Positions 51,501 to 58,892 of a stretch of 64,000 nucleotides of DNA are shown piece after piece. How positions within the stretch are numbered: position 1 is the first letter of the stretch; each line of letters begins with the position of its first letter. The DNA is from Polyangium sp. y55x31 (GTDB lineage Bacteria; Myxococcota_A; Polyangia; Polyangiales; Polyangiaceae): contig NZ_JARZHG010000017.1 in the NCBI RefSeq assembly GCF_029946505.1, forward strand, positions 1 to 64,000. Direction: 5' to 3'. A program made the position numbers and the translations under genes. A model generated the notes under the pieces. That model was not told the origin of the DNA, searched no databases, and saw only the letters and a program-made list of their open reading frames with translations.

Positions 51501-53080
51501 TCGCGGCGCTCGTGGCCGAGCGCGAGGGAGCTGCTGCAGCGTGGGCGCTCGCGCAGCGATGGGTGGCCGAGCGTCCGGCAGAGCGAGCGCAGGCCCTCGT
51601 GGATCTCGCGTTCTTGGGGGAGCTCGGAACGCAACCGCTCCGAGAGCTCGCGCAGGGCGAGATGCGCAGCGAGGTGCGTCAGCGCGCCATCACGGAGTTA
51701 TCCCGCAGGCGTCATGCAGATCCGGCATTCCTGCGCCCCTTGCTCGCAGATGCGCACACCGGCGTCCGCGAGGCCGCGGCCGCGGCGCTGCTTCGCGCGG
51801 GTGATCGTGACGACCGCGCGTACGTGCTCGGCGCATGGCTCGCGGGGGCCTTCCGCAGCTCATTCGTGATGACGCTCGACGAGCAGGACACGAAAGCCGT
51901 TGCAAAGGCCGTCGCGAACGCGACGACCGAAGCCGCAGAGCTCCACCTCTTCGGCGCCGTCGTCTCCTTGCCCCCGGCATCCCGCATTCCTCTGTTGCTC
52001 GCGCTCCATGCATCGTCGCATCCCCGCGTCGCCGGGACCGCGCGTGATGCTTTGCGCTCGCTCCCCGCGGCCGACGTCCTGCCGCACATCGAAGCCCGTC
52101 TCCGCGCCGGGGATCTGGCCGCGCTCGATATCATCGGCGTCGCAGGCGCCGTCCCCAGGCTCCTCGCAGAGCTCGCGCACACATCGGAGGACCCCGCAGC
52201 GTGGATTCGTTTCTGTCTACGCGCCGCGGGCACAGGCGTTCTTCATGCAGCCGGCCTCGGCCCCTCAATCGCGGCGTGGGCCTCTTCCTCCCCATCTCCC
52301 GCAGCACTCTCGCTCCTCGCGCGCCTCACCGATTGGTACGACGAACGCCGTGCGCGCGAGCTCTGCCGCGCCCTCGATCCCGCGCTCTCCGGCGCGCATC
52401 GCGACGCCGTGCTCGGCGCCCTCCTCGACGCGCTCCGCGATCAACCTCCCGCGCTCGTCGCGCGGGTGCTCCCGACCCTGGTACGTCCCACCGATACGGC
52501 GGCCCTGCAGCTCCTCGCCGAAGCCGAAGCGCGATCCCCCGGCCTCCTCGATCTCCTCGACCGCACCTTGCGCGCCGCGGCGGAGCGCGCCCTCGACACG
52601 GCGCTCGATTCGGCCGATCCGGAGAATGCGCGCCGACTCCTCACCTATTTCGCAAGCCGCGCCGAGCGCCCCTCCGAGCGCGAGCGTGTCCTCGCCTTGC
52701 TGGAGCGCCACGTGCGCTCCCCCTCGCGCCGCGTGAGCCTCCACGCCCACCGCCTGCTCCGCACCCTGGCCCCACGCGACCGTTATCTCCACGCCACCCG
52801 CGCGCTGCTCGACGATCCCGACCCCACGACCGTCCGGCTGGCGATCCGCGTCCTCGCATTCGGCGGCGACGTGGAATCCGTCGCGGCGATCGCGGATCGT
52901 CTGGTTCACACGAATGCCGGCGTCTCACGGGCGGCGCGGGCCGGGCTCCTCGTGCTCGGGGAAGCCGCCGTGTCGCCGCTGCTGCGCGCGCGGCCTCGTC
53001 TGCGGCCCGATCGCCGCGCAGCAATCGACGCCGTGATCGACGAGATCCGGAGCAAAAGCGTGGGCTCAGCATCGGGATGA
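48524..53080 (+). CDS. Giant HEAT-repeat protein
   Basis: A 1,518-residue protein from GTG 48524 (an ATG five codons on is an alternative). No signal peptide or membrane helix is seen. Nearly the whole chain is helical HEAT-like repeats, for example around residues 495–540 (A-I-G-A-L-G-R-T-G-G, then V-R-D-L-A-R-A-A-L) and 600–660, with Ala/Leu/Arg-rich paired helices repeating roughly every 30–40 residues. Such solenoids act as protein-binding scaffolds; no catalytic domain was noticed. It is very long for a bacterial HEAT protein. It is followed by a run of hairpins and a convergent gene. Confidence 0.85.
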   Translation: MISDLMRAEASVWMLATYRPPLVILAESLASADPAVSLAAAKALAERVNEGDDDPKALAACIPADLFALPYDTQMALAELAIAGLPIPIPRPPQDLPPELACRYRCSALLASPELLPLEEASPMDLRAVALAPVERALASGLFRRVAAHARPAMHDQAIHLARAGVSRALLAPAEAAEVLLDITRRSSEAVASRALGLLAEPWAQGLSCPSLAAWMKGEAVALAALRLAAARRDVAWVRRFATCEDVARSVRREALLMLGALGEADDVEMVLALAEEDPAGAGPEAIEALRGLKRRGTSPDEEQARRAIELVLRFEALSIEAIAESASSRADTLVAAIDACITRGASKARAARLLASFGTRRTITRLLEMAEQSADPILSRCAIRELGRLEERSAEPVVLARLDTEPDACLFALGRLGGAATAQRLRRLLDAAPPPWLSAGLRVLFRLDPSPSVLAAAAEHGAIAPETLDALQAHASAEQIDALAAIAKAPGHPFRASAIGALGRTGGPIAIDPLAVLLTDADEDVRDLARAALRTLGQRLATPDPPLACLEGAADPGAALVAEAALRRLRLRAESVAETTLLLDAVIGCDHPHLVRVVRPLLRRENPEIRKRAIACLAAAGPACAAWLLPYLSRELPLPVARQALLALGNAAVPGLGKVIAAWLFHPNMNLKKGAAEVLARSRDLDVIPALVEVLAVQDQPGLRELAKDALMGIAGPFFRSLLVDRLASAKDRRHEDLLASTIAGDLSPDELAALVTCRPDVPSALLVHVYAAHAENLADLDAALGRRGARARIPHEIDVAPESPLRTGLARANAQRHVVELRRRIREAPFLPEPSPALIASLRAAAERAGSVSSQLTVPEQRVLSTLLSQLAPAARNDAIALLARTTDPFVSSRVLPFIEIDGAIDPRHAPLLPAAIRQRGPEAARSRSRDPRPDVRAQAALVLRLAGEGTLAFTPPSERPALLRAWLDGGREDDLLAALEGRDALPLAEVAALVAEREGAAAAWALAQRWVAERPAERAQALVDLAFLGELGTQPLRELAQGEMRSEVRQRAITELSRRRHADPAFLRPLLADAHTGVREAAAAALLRAGDRDDRAYVLGAWLAGAFRSSFVMTLDEQDTKAVAKAVANATTEAAELHLFGAVVSLPPASRIPLLLALHASSHPRVAGTARDALRSLPAADVLPHIEARLRAGDLAALDIIGVAGAVPRLLAELAHTSEDPAAWIRFCLRAAGTGVLHAAGLGPSIAAWASSSPSPAALSLLARLTDWYDERRARELCRALDPALSGAHRDAVLGALLDALRDQPPALVARVLPTLVRPTDTAALQLLAEAEARSPGLLDLLDRTLRAAAERALDTALDSADPENARRLLTYFASRAERPSERERVLALLERHVRSPSRRVSLHAHRLLRTLAPRDRYLHATRALLDDPDPTTVRLAIRVLAFGGDVESVAAIADRLVHTNAGVSRAARAGLLVLGEAAVSPLLRARPRLRPDRRAAIDAVIDEIRSKSVGSASG

Positions 53081-53096
53081 GCGCGGCGGCGCTTCG

Positions 53097-53201
53097 CTGG
53101 GGCTTTGCCCCAGGCCCCACCGGGGCTGTCCGCCCCTGGACCCGGACCAGCGCAAGCGCTGGACTCGGGGTCGATGAACTGCGCAACGCGCAGTTCATCG
53201 A
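53097..53201. repeat. Run of four hairpins between convergent genes
   Basis: Within 120 bp of the HEAT stop there are four successive dyads: CTGGGGC-TTT-GCCCCAG (53097–53113), GCCCC-ACC-GGGGC (53114–53126), an interrupted stem CCCG…CCAGCGC-AA-GCGCTGG…CGGG (53141–53169), and a 14-bp perfect stem with AAC loop (53171–53201). None has a T-run. It could serve as a bidirectional terminator, a REP-like dispersed element or an RNA. Similar C/G-rich phrases recur between genes of Sorangium-type genomes as I recall. Confidence 0.6.
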
Positions 53202-53228
53202 ACGGGCCAGGGAGATTTGTGTTTGGCG

Positions 53229-53738
53229 TCATGTTCCATTCATCTCGCATTCGACCGATCGCCGCCCGAGCACCCGCCCCGCCTTGTCGAGGAGCTGCAC
53301 CTGCCAGCGCAAGTGCACCGTCTCGTAAAGCGACAAGAGCACGCCCCACACCGTGTGTTTTCGCACGACGCGCGGATCGGCCCGAACGCGGAACGACGAC
53401 GCGGCGGCGTCGTTCGCCGCAAGCTCGACCGAGCTACTCGCGAGGATCTCGTCGTCAGCATCGACGAGATCGAGCCAGACCTCCGCGGGCGCGGCCTGCC
53501 GGATCTCTTCGAGCCGAACCTGCACGAAAACGCTGAGCCCTCGTCCCAGGCGCACCTCCAAGAGGCTCGTCGTCCATTCGTCCTGCTCCGTTTCCTCCGG
53601 CCATCGCGGCCGCGACGAACCATTGCTCCTCGCCTGCGCTTGCTCTTTCGTGGCGAAGTAAATCTTCTGATCGCGCATGCACATCCACCCGGCCCGAGCG
53701 GGCCCCGGGAGGACGACCCAGCCCTGCGCCGGGTACAC
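53229..53738 (-). CDS. Small uncharacterised protein
   Basis: A 169-residue frame from GTG 53738; an internal ATG 17 codons later is an alternative. It has no signal peptide and no membrane segment. Two similar strand-rich stretches (L-G-R-G-L-S-V-F-V-Q-V-R-L; V-H-L-R-W-Q-V-Q-L-L) suggest a beta-sandwich. I do not recognise a family. It converges on the HEAT gene across the hairpin run and diverges from the next gene. Confidence 0.55.
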   Translation of the reverse strand: MYPAQGWVVLPGPARAGWMCMRDQKIYFATKEQAQARSNGSSRPRWPEETEQDEWTTSLLEVRLGRGLSVFVQVRLEEIRQAAPAEVWLDLVDADDEILASSSVELAANDAAASSFRVRADPRVVRKHTVWGVLLSLYETVHLRWQVQLLDKAGRVLGRRSVECEMNGT

Positions 53739-53774
53739 GTCCCCTCGCTTGTCTCCATGTGTCGAGGGGCCCGT

Positions 53775-53815
53775 TCGTTTAAAAAAATCGGAACAGCATG
53801 ACCATAAAGGTAGGA
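53775..53815. promoter_or_regulatory. AT-rich patch in divergent intergenic region
   Basis: A short A-rich run (GTTTAAAAAAATCGG) and CATAAAGG lie between the two divergent starts at 53738 and 53925. This is the most AT-rich spot in the area, so one or both promoters are probably here. I cannot assign the hexamers to a strand. Confidence 0.3.
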
Positions 53816-53924
53816 CAAGGTGGGGACATGAGCGCTCCACGTCCCCGTGTCGCGCCCCTGGTCCGCCCTTTGCTCCCTCTCCCGTCCGAGGCGCTCGTCG
53901 CCCCCCAACATAGGGAGGTTTCTC

Positions 53925-54611
53925 ATGGGTAAGGTCATTCGCAAGCAGGCTTCGGTCGAGGACATTTTCGCGGACGTCGGCACGACGTACGAACGCGCCG
54001 TCGCGCGGGGCGGGACGTTTCAGGCGCTCGCCGAGCAACGAATCGGGCCCGTGCTCGCCGTGGTGACCCACGTGAAGGCCCAGATCGCCGAGGCAGAAGC
54101 CAAGGCAGGGCCGGCCGTCGCAGCGCTGGCCGCGGAGAACATCAAGGCCGACAAGCTGCTCGGCAAGGTGTCGGACGACGTCTGGAACGCGCTCGGGCGC
54201 CCGGCGGTGGACGCGCACCTGAGCCTCTTGTTCCCCGGAGGAACCGCGCTCTACACGGACGGCGACGTCGCCACGCAGCCGCGGCGCATGGAGCTCCTGG
54301 TCTCGCTGCTCCGGAGCGGCGTGCACCCGCATCTGCCCGCGGACGCGCGGGACACGGCCGCGGACGCCGTCGAGGCGGCGGCGGCATCGCTACGAGCGAA
54401 GGTGGAGCCGGCGACGGCCGCGAAGACCCAGCTCGACATGCTCGAACGGGTGAGGACCGCGCTCGCACGGGCCGCGCAGATGGAGCTCGCGAATTTGAAG
54501 CGGCTCTACAAGGGTCACGGGCTGCGCGAGGTCGACATCCACGAGGTGATTCCCACCCGGAGCCGGGCGTCGGCGAAAAAGGCGGCGGAGCCGGCTGCGC
54601 CCGTGAGTTGA
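53925..54611 (+). CDS. Helical protein of unknown function
   Basis: A 228-residue protein from ATG 53925 with an AGGGAGG site. It is Ala/Glu/Lys/Arg-rich and mostly helical (K-A-Q-I-A-E-A-E-A-K-A; A-A-D-A-V-E-A-A-A-A-S-L), with a polar tail (S-R-A-S-A-K-K-A-A). No signal peptide or known domain. It is followed by a strong intrinsic terminator, so it is probably a monocistronic gene. Confidence 0.65.
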   Translation: MGKVIRKQASVEDIFADVGTTYERAVARGGTFQALAEQRIGPVLAVVTHVKAQIAEAEAKAGPAVAALAAENIKADKLLGKVSDDVWNALGRPAVDAHLSLLFPGGTALYTDGDVATQPRRMELLVSLLRSGVHPHLPADARDTAADAVEAAAASLRAKVEPATAAKTQLDMLERVRTALARAAQMELANLKRLYKGHGLREVDIHEVIPTRSRASAKKAAEPAAPVS

Positions 54612-54663
54612 AGCTGACCTGAGCCGCACGCACCCGCGGGGCTGAGACGCCCCCACCCCGAAG

Positions 54664-54691
54664 CCCCCTCTCCCCGGAGAGGGGGTTTTTT
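54664..54691 (+). terminator. Rho-independent terminator
   Basis: A perfect 10-bp stem (CCCCCTCTCC with GGAGAGGGGG, loop CC) followed by six T on the plus strand, 52 bp after the stop of the helical protein gene. This is the clearest terminator in the window. Confidence 0.9.
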
Positions 54692-54736
54692 GTTTCCATT
54701 GCCGATTTCGTGCTCGTTTCGGGGGTTCCACACGTG

Positions 54737-55040
54737 TCAGGTGGTGGTCCTGTGCCGGCACGGTGCCTGGCACGTGTGCCAATCGCGACGGCTGTTCGGG
54801 CTCGCAAGATGACCCGCGTGGCAGCGGGCGAATCCGTGCTCCTCGCTGCATCGACACGCGTGTCAGCACGTCCCGGCGCGCGGAAAGGGCAGGTGACACG
54901 TGTCACAGGCGCCGCGCGGGTGCGGCTCGGGGAGGTGACACGTGGAGAGGATGCCGATCCCGGTCAGGGAGCGCGGGTGACACGCAGAACAGGCGCGCAC
55001 GGAGGGCGGGCAGGGCGAGTGACACGCGGGGAGGGTGGGA
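54737..55040 (-). pseudogene. Relic of a multiheme cytochrome c
   Basis: One minus-strand frame (codons ending at TGA 54737–54739) shows CxxCH haem-binding motifs spaced exactly 14 codons apart: L-P-A-C-H (Cys at 55024–55022), C-S-A-C-H (54991–54977), L-S-T-C-H, C-D-T-C-H (54907–54893). The fifth unit has TGA (54865–54863) in place of the first Cys and Arg for His. Beyond it, C-H-A-G-H and C-Q-A-P-C-R-H remain. Half-motifs at units 1 and 3, the internal stop and the lack of a start codon indicate decay. It lies directly behind the LysR gene, whose stop it follows. The period gives the visible GTGACACG repeats. Confidence 0.7.
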
Positions 55041-55946
55041 TCACCGCGCTTCTCCCTCGATGTACCCCTGGAGCCCCTCCGCCACCGCCTCGAAGGCGAC
55101 GCGGCAACGCGGGTTGTCCCGCAGGTCCATGTGCATCGTCACCCAGGTTTCGAGCGGCAACGAGAAGGCCTTCGGCAGCACGCGGACCAGGCGCGCGTCG
55201 CGCCGGGCGAGCCCGACCTGGCAAACCCCGATGCCATAACCGGCGCGGATCGCGGCGAGCTGGGCGAGGTCGCTGTCGGCCCTCAAAGAAAACGCGTCGC
55301 GCCGCAGCGGACCGAGCGCTTTGCGCGCGCCACGGAGAAACGCCGTCTCGCGGTCGAATCCGATGATCGCGTGCCCATTCAAAAGCTCGCCGAAGCTGCG
55401 CGGCGTGCCGTGACGGGCGAGATAGTCCTCGCGCGCGTGCAGGCCGAGCTCGACGGCGCCCACGCGCCGGGCCCAGAGCACGTCCTGGCTCGGGCGCACC
55501 ATGCGCACCGCGATGTCGGCCTCGCGCTTCAGGAGGTCCTCCACCCGGTTCGTCAGCCCGAGCTCGATTTTCAGCGCGGGATGCTGCTCGCGCAGCGCGG
55601 CCAGGATGGGCGGCAGCACCTCGACGCCGATCACCTCGCTGGCCGTGATGCGCACCGTGCCGCGCACCCCGTCGCCCTGGCTCTCGGCCACGCGGAGCAG
55701 GGCGGCCGCCGTCGCGGCCAGGGTCTCGGCGTAAGGCGCGAGCGCGAGCGCAGCCTCGGTGGGCGCGAGGCCGAGCTGCGAGCGCGTGAACAAGGAGAGG
55801 CCGAGCGCCTGCTCCAGCGCCTCCACGTGCCGGCCCACCGTCGGCTGCGTCAGCCCGAGCGCGCGCGCCGCGCCGGACAAGCTGCCTTCCTTCAAGACGC
55901 CGAGAAACGAGCGATAGAGCTCCCAGCCGGGTTCCGCGTCCGCCAT
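55041..55946 (-). CDS. LysR-family transcriptional regulator
   Basis: A 301-residue LysR protein from ATG 55946; the frame is open to 56024 but those residues lie in the promoter region. The winged helix is at about 8–66 (G-S-L-S-G-A-A-R-A-L, L-T-Q-P-T-V-G-R-H), then the effector domain. It diverges from an NAD-binding oxidoreductase gene, the classical arrangement for a LysR protein that controls its neighbour. Confidence 0.9.
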   Translation of the reverse strand: MADAEPGWELYRSFLGVLKEGSLSGAARALGLTQPTVGRHVEALEQALGLSLFTRSQLGLAPTEAALALAPYAETLAATAAALLRVAESQGDGVRGTVRITASEVIGVEVLPPILAALREQHPALKIELGLTNRVEDLLKREADIAVRMVRPSQDVLWARRVGAVELGLHAREDYLARHGTPRSFGELLNGHAIIGFDRETAFLRGARKALGPLRRDAFSLRADSDLAQLAAIRAGYGIGVCQVGLARRDARLVRVLPKAFSLPLETWVTMHMDLRDNPRCRVAFEAVAEGLQGYIEGEAR

Positions 55947-55985
55947 ACAGAACCGTATAGCGGGTGCAATTTCTTGTGCAATTTC
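55945..55985. promoter_or_regulatory. Candidate LysR operator and promoter region
   Basis: A dyad ATAC-N6-GTAT (55945–55958) overlaps the LysR start codon, and GTGCAATTTC is repeated directly at 55964–55973 and 55976–55985, 12 bp apart. This AT-rich area stands out and is a likely operator/promoter for the divergent pair. The GAGCAAGGTG just before 56036 is the ribosome binding site of the oxidoreductase gene. Confidence 0.45.
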
Positions 55986-56035
55986 AATTCTACCAGGCCG
56001 AGCCCACACTCCTGCCACGAGCAAGGAGCAAGGTG

Positions 56036-57013
56036 ATGGCGAGCAAGAAGACGGTCCTCGTTCTGGGCGCGACGGGCGGCATCGGCGGCGAAGTGGCGCG
56101 GCAACTGCGCGACGCGGGCTTTCTGGTGCGGGCGCTGCATCGGGATGCGGGCCGCGTGACGGCGCAGAACGATGGTTTCTCCTGGGTGCAAGGCGACGCG
56201 ATGAACGGCGATGACGTGCGGAGGGCGGCAGAGGGCGCGTCGATCCTCGTGCACGCGGTCAACCCGCCGGGCTACCGGAACTGGGGGAAGCTCGTGCTGC
56301 CGATGGTGGAAAACAGCATCGCCGCGGCCCGCGCCGCCGGCGCGCGGATCGTGCTGCCAGGCACCGTCTACAACTACGGGCCGGATGCCTTCCCGGTGCT
56401 GCACGAGGATTCGCCCCAGAATCCGCTCTCGCGCAAAGGCTCGATCCGCGTCGAGCTGGAGCGCCGGCTGCGCGCCGCCGCCGCCTCCTCCGGCGTGCGC
56501 AGCCTGGTTGTGCGCGCCGGCGATTACTTCGGCCCGCGCGCAGGCAACAACTGGTTCTCGCAGGGCCTCGTCAAACCCGGGCAGCCCGTCCGGACGATCA
56601 GCAATCCCGGCCGCCCCGGCGTCGGCCATCAATGGTCGTATTTGCCCGACGTGGCAACGACGATGGTAAAGCTCATCGAGCGCGAAGAGGCGCTCCCGGA
56701 CTTCGCCGCATTCCACATGGCCGGCCACTGGGACGAGGACGGCACGCGGATGGTGAATGCGATCCGCCGCGTGGTGGCCGGAGCGACGGGCGGCGCGGAG
56801 CCGAAGGTGCGAGCGTTTCCGTGGTGGGCGCTCGGGATCGCCTCGCCGTTCGTGCCGCTGTTTCGCGAGCTAAAGGAGATGCGTTATCTGTGGCAGGCGC
56901 CGATTCGCATGGAGAACCGGAAGCTCGTCGCAGTGCTCGGCAGCGAGCCGTATACGCCGCTGGAGGAGGCGGTGAGGGCGACGTTGATGGGGCTTGGGTG
57001 CATCGGCGTGTGA
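56036..57013 (+). CDS. NAD(P)-binding SDR-like oxidoreductase (extended/atypical)
   Basis: A 325-residue protein from ATG 56036. The nucleotide-binding motif G-A-T-G-G-I-G-G is at residues 11–18, and Y-N-Y-G-P-D and S-Y-L-P-D-V later resemble extended or NmrA-like SDR proteins such as nucleoside-diphosphate-sugar epimerase homologues. The catalytic Tyr-x3-Lys is not obvious, so it may be a reductase-like or binding protein. It is probably controlled by the divergent LysR protein. Confidence 0.85.
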   Translation: MASKKTVLVLGATGGIGGEVARQLRDAGFLVRALHRDAGRVTAQNDGFSWVQGDAMNGDDVRRAAEGASILVHAVNPPGYRNWGKLVLPMVENSIAAARAAGARIVLPGTVYNYGPDAFPVLHEDSPQNPLSRKGSIRVELERRLRAAAASSGVRSLVVRAGDYFGPRAGNNWFSQGLVKPGQPVRTISNPGRPGVGHQWSYLPDVATTMVKLIEREEALPDFAAFHMAGHWDEDGTRMVNAIRRVVAGATGGAEPKVRAFPWWALGIASPFVPLFRELKEMRYLWQAPIRMENRKLVAVLGSEPYTPLEEAVRATLMGLGCIGV

Positions 57014-57026
57014 TAGGCTCCGCACC

Positions 57027-58085
57027 ATGGCGCGCAACGCGGAGAGGCACGGCCCGAGCGTGCCGTCGTACGTGTTCCTCGTGTCCACGCTCGTCGGGAC
57101 GCTTTCGGGTTGTGGTCCCCAGGTGTGTCACGACACGCTGCTCGAGGTGCAGCACACGGCGGCAGGTGTTCCGAGCCCCGCGATCGCGCCCGGGGCGACC
57201 ACCGAGCTGCATCTGCAGGGGCTGCGCCGCCTCGGCTGCGACGGTTCGTTGAGCTCCAGCGCGTACTTCCCGCTGCAGGTGCGGAGCGAAGATCCCACGA
57301 CGCTCGAAGTCGTCGAGCAGCGCCCCGGTCGGCTCGTGGTGCGCGGCCATGCGCCCGGCTCGACGGCGCTGCTCCTCGATGGCCACGGCGAGCACGCACG
57401 TGTCTCCGTGGTCGTCGCGCCCGCGGTCCGCGCAGAGTTCGTGCCTCCCCTTGCCGGTGCGACCGCGGAAGAACCCGTCTTGTTTCTGGTCGGCGCCGAC
57501 GTGCGGCTGCCGGTTCGCGTCCGCGACGCGCAGGGGCGGGAGGTGGTCGGCGATCGGGCCCTCGAGGCCACGCGCGCCGAGGGGGCGGTGACGTTGCTGC
57601 CGGGCACGGAGACAGGGCTACGTGTGCGCGCCGAGCGCGCCGGCGAGGGTCGACTTTCGCTGCTCGGCGCGGCGATCCGGACGGAGTCGGTCGAGCCGAG
57701 CGTGGTCGTGTCGATCGACCTCGACCTCCAGGCGGACGACACCAACGTGGGATACGGCTGCATTCCCCCGGCGCCGCGCTTCGACCAGCCAGTGAGCTAC
57801 CTGCACCAAGGCGCGCGGCATTTCCTGTTCGTGCGGCTGCGTGCCGCCGACGGCCGTGCGATGGCCGGGATCATCGAGGCGCCGCGCTCGACGACGCCGG
57901 AGGTCTGCACCCTCGCGCCCGCGCCGGTGCCGGAGCGCGCGCTCGAGGTCCTCGACTTCCACCTCCCGCATTCGCGTGGATATCAGCGGTCGGCGTGGGA
58001 GCTTCGCGCGGCCTCGCGTGGCACCTGCCGCGTGGAAGCGCGCGTCGGCGAGGTCGTCGCGCAGACGGTCGTCGAGGTGGACTGA
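57027..58085 (+). CDS. Predicted lipoprotein of unknown function
   Basis: A 352-residue protein with leader and lipobox (L-S-G-C, Cys29) from ATG 57027. The body is strand-rich with repeated V-x-V-x-x-P segments (R-L-P-V-R-V-R-D-A-Q-G; A-R-V-S-V-V-V-A-P) as in Ig-like domains. Several Cys residues could pair. It starts 13 bp after the oxidoreductase stop. No recognised family. Confidence 0.65.
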   Translation: MARNAERHGPSVPSYVFLVSTLVGTLSGCGPQVCHDTLLEVQHTAAGVPSPAIAPGATTELHLQGLRRLGCDGSLSSSAYFPLQVRSEDPTTLEVVEQRPGRLVVRGHAPGSTALLLDGHGEHARVSVVVAPAVRAEFVPPLAGATAEEPVLFLVGADVRLPVRVRDAQGREVVGDRALEATRAEGAVTLLPGTETGLRVRAERAGEGRLSLLGAAIRTESVEPSVVVSIDLDLQADDTNVGYGCIPPAPRFDQPVSYLHQGARHFLFVRLRAADGRAMAGIIEAPRSTTPEVCTLAPAPVPERALEVLDFHLPHSRGYQRSAWELRAASRGTCRVEARVGEVVAQTVVEVD

Positions 58086-58144
58086 GGACGTCGTGCCCGC
58101 TTTCGCCGCCGCTCGTTCTGCTGGTATGTTCCGCGGCGCGACGC

Positions 58145-58885
58145 ATGCCCCATCTCACGCTCCCCACGCTCTTCACCATCGGTTCGACGCTCGCGTTCCT
58201 CGTGCTCGAACGTGTGCGGCCAGGCCGCGCGCTCCCGCACGTCACCGGCTGGCACGTGCGCGCGCTCTTCTTGAACCTCGCGCAGCTCGGCATCACGCTC
58301 GCGCTCAATCGCGTCTGGGCGAGGCTGTTCGAGGGCGCCTCGCTCTTCACGCTCTCCGCGCTCGAACGCCCGTGGCTCGAGGGGCTCGTGGCGTGGTTCG
58401 TGGGCACGTTCTTCTATTACTGGTGGCACCGCCTACGCCACGCTGACGGCTTCTGGCGCATCTTCCACCAGATCCACCACTCGCCCGCGCGCATCGAGAT
58501 CCTCACGTCCTTCTACAAGCACCCCGTCGAGATGTTCTCCGACGCGCTGCTCAGCGCGGCGATCGCGTATCTCCTGCTCGGCATCTCGCTCGAAGGCGCG
58601 TTCTGGTTCAACTTCTTCGCCGCGACCGGGGAGTATTTCTACCACGGCAATTTCAAGAGCCCGCGCTGGCTGAAATGGTTCATCCAGACGCCCGAGCTAC
58701 ATTCGGTGCACCATCAGCTCGACGTGCACCGGTACAACTTCTCGGATCTGCCGCTGTGGGACCGGCTCTTCGGCACGTACAAGGACGCGGACGAGTTCGC
58801 CCCGGCGTGCGGCTTTCCTCGCGACAACGAGCGCAAGCTCGGCGAGATGCTCGTCTTCCGGGACGTTTATCACGACCCTGCCTGA
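58145..58885 (+). CDS. Sterol desaturase/fatty acid hydroxylase-family protein
   Basis: A 246-residue integral membrane di-iron enzyme from ATG 58145. The three His clusters are present: H95-x3-H99 (H-R-L-R-H), H108-x2-H111-H112 (H-Q-I-H-H) and H186-x2-H189-H190 (H-S-V-H-H), with several hydrophobic helices between. Such enzymes hydroxylate or desaturate lipid carbons using oxygen. Myxobacteria make sterols and unusual lipids, so a lipid-modifying role fits. It converges on the large kinase gene (7 bp apart). Confidence 0.9.
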   Translation: MPHLTLPTLFTIGSTLAFLVLERVRPGRALPHVTGWHVRALFLNLAQLGITLALNRVWARLFEGASLFTLSALERPWLEGLVAWFVGTFFYYWWHRLRHADGFWRIFHQIHHSPARIEILTSFYKHPVEMFSDALLSAAIAYLLLGISLEGAFWFNFFAATGEYFYHGNFKSPRWLKWFIQTPELHSVHHQLDVHRYNFSDLPLWDRLFGTYKDADEFAPACGFPRDNERKLGEMLVFRDVYHDPA

Positions 58886-58892
58886 GGGCTAG

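Noticed and set aside
54730-55030. GTGACACG repeats as a CRISPR-like or operator array
   Set aside because: The 42-bp period equals 14 codons and the units coincide with haem motifs on the minus strand, so coding history explains the repeat better.
54710-55366. A 218-codon plus-strand frame over the GTGACACG repeats
   Set aside because: Its Thr/Arg-Val repeats come from reading the cytochrome relic antisense, and its 3' part overlaps the LysR gene.
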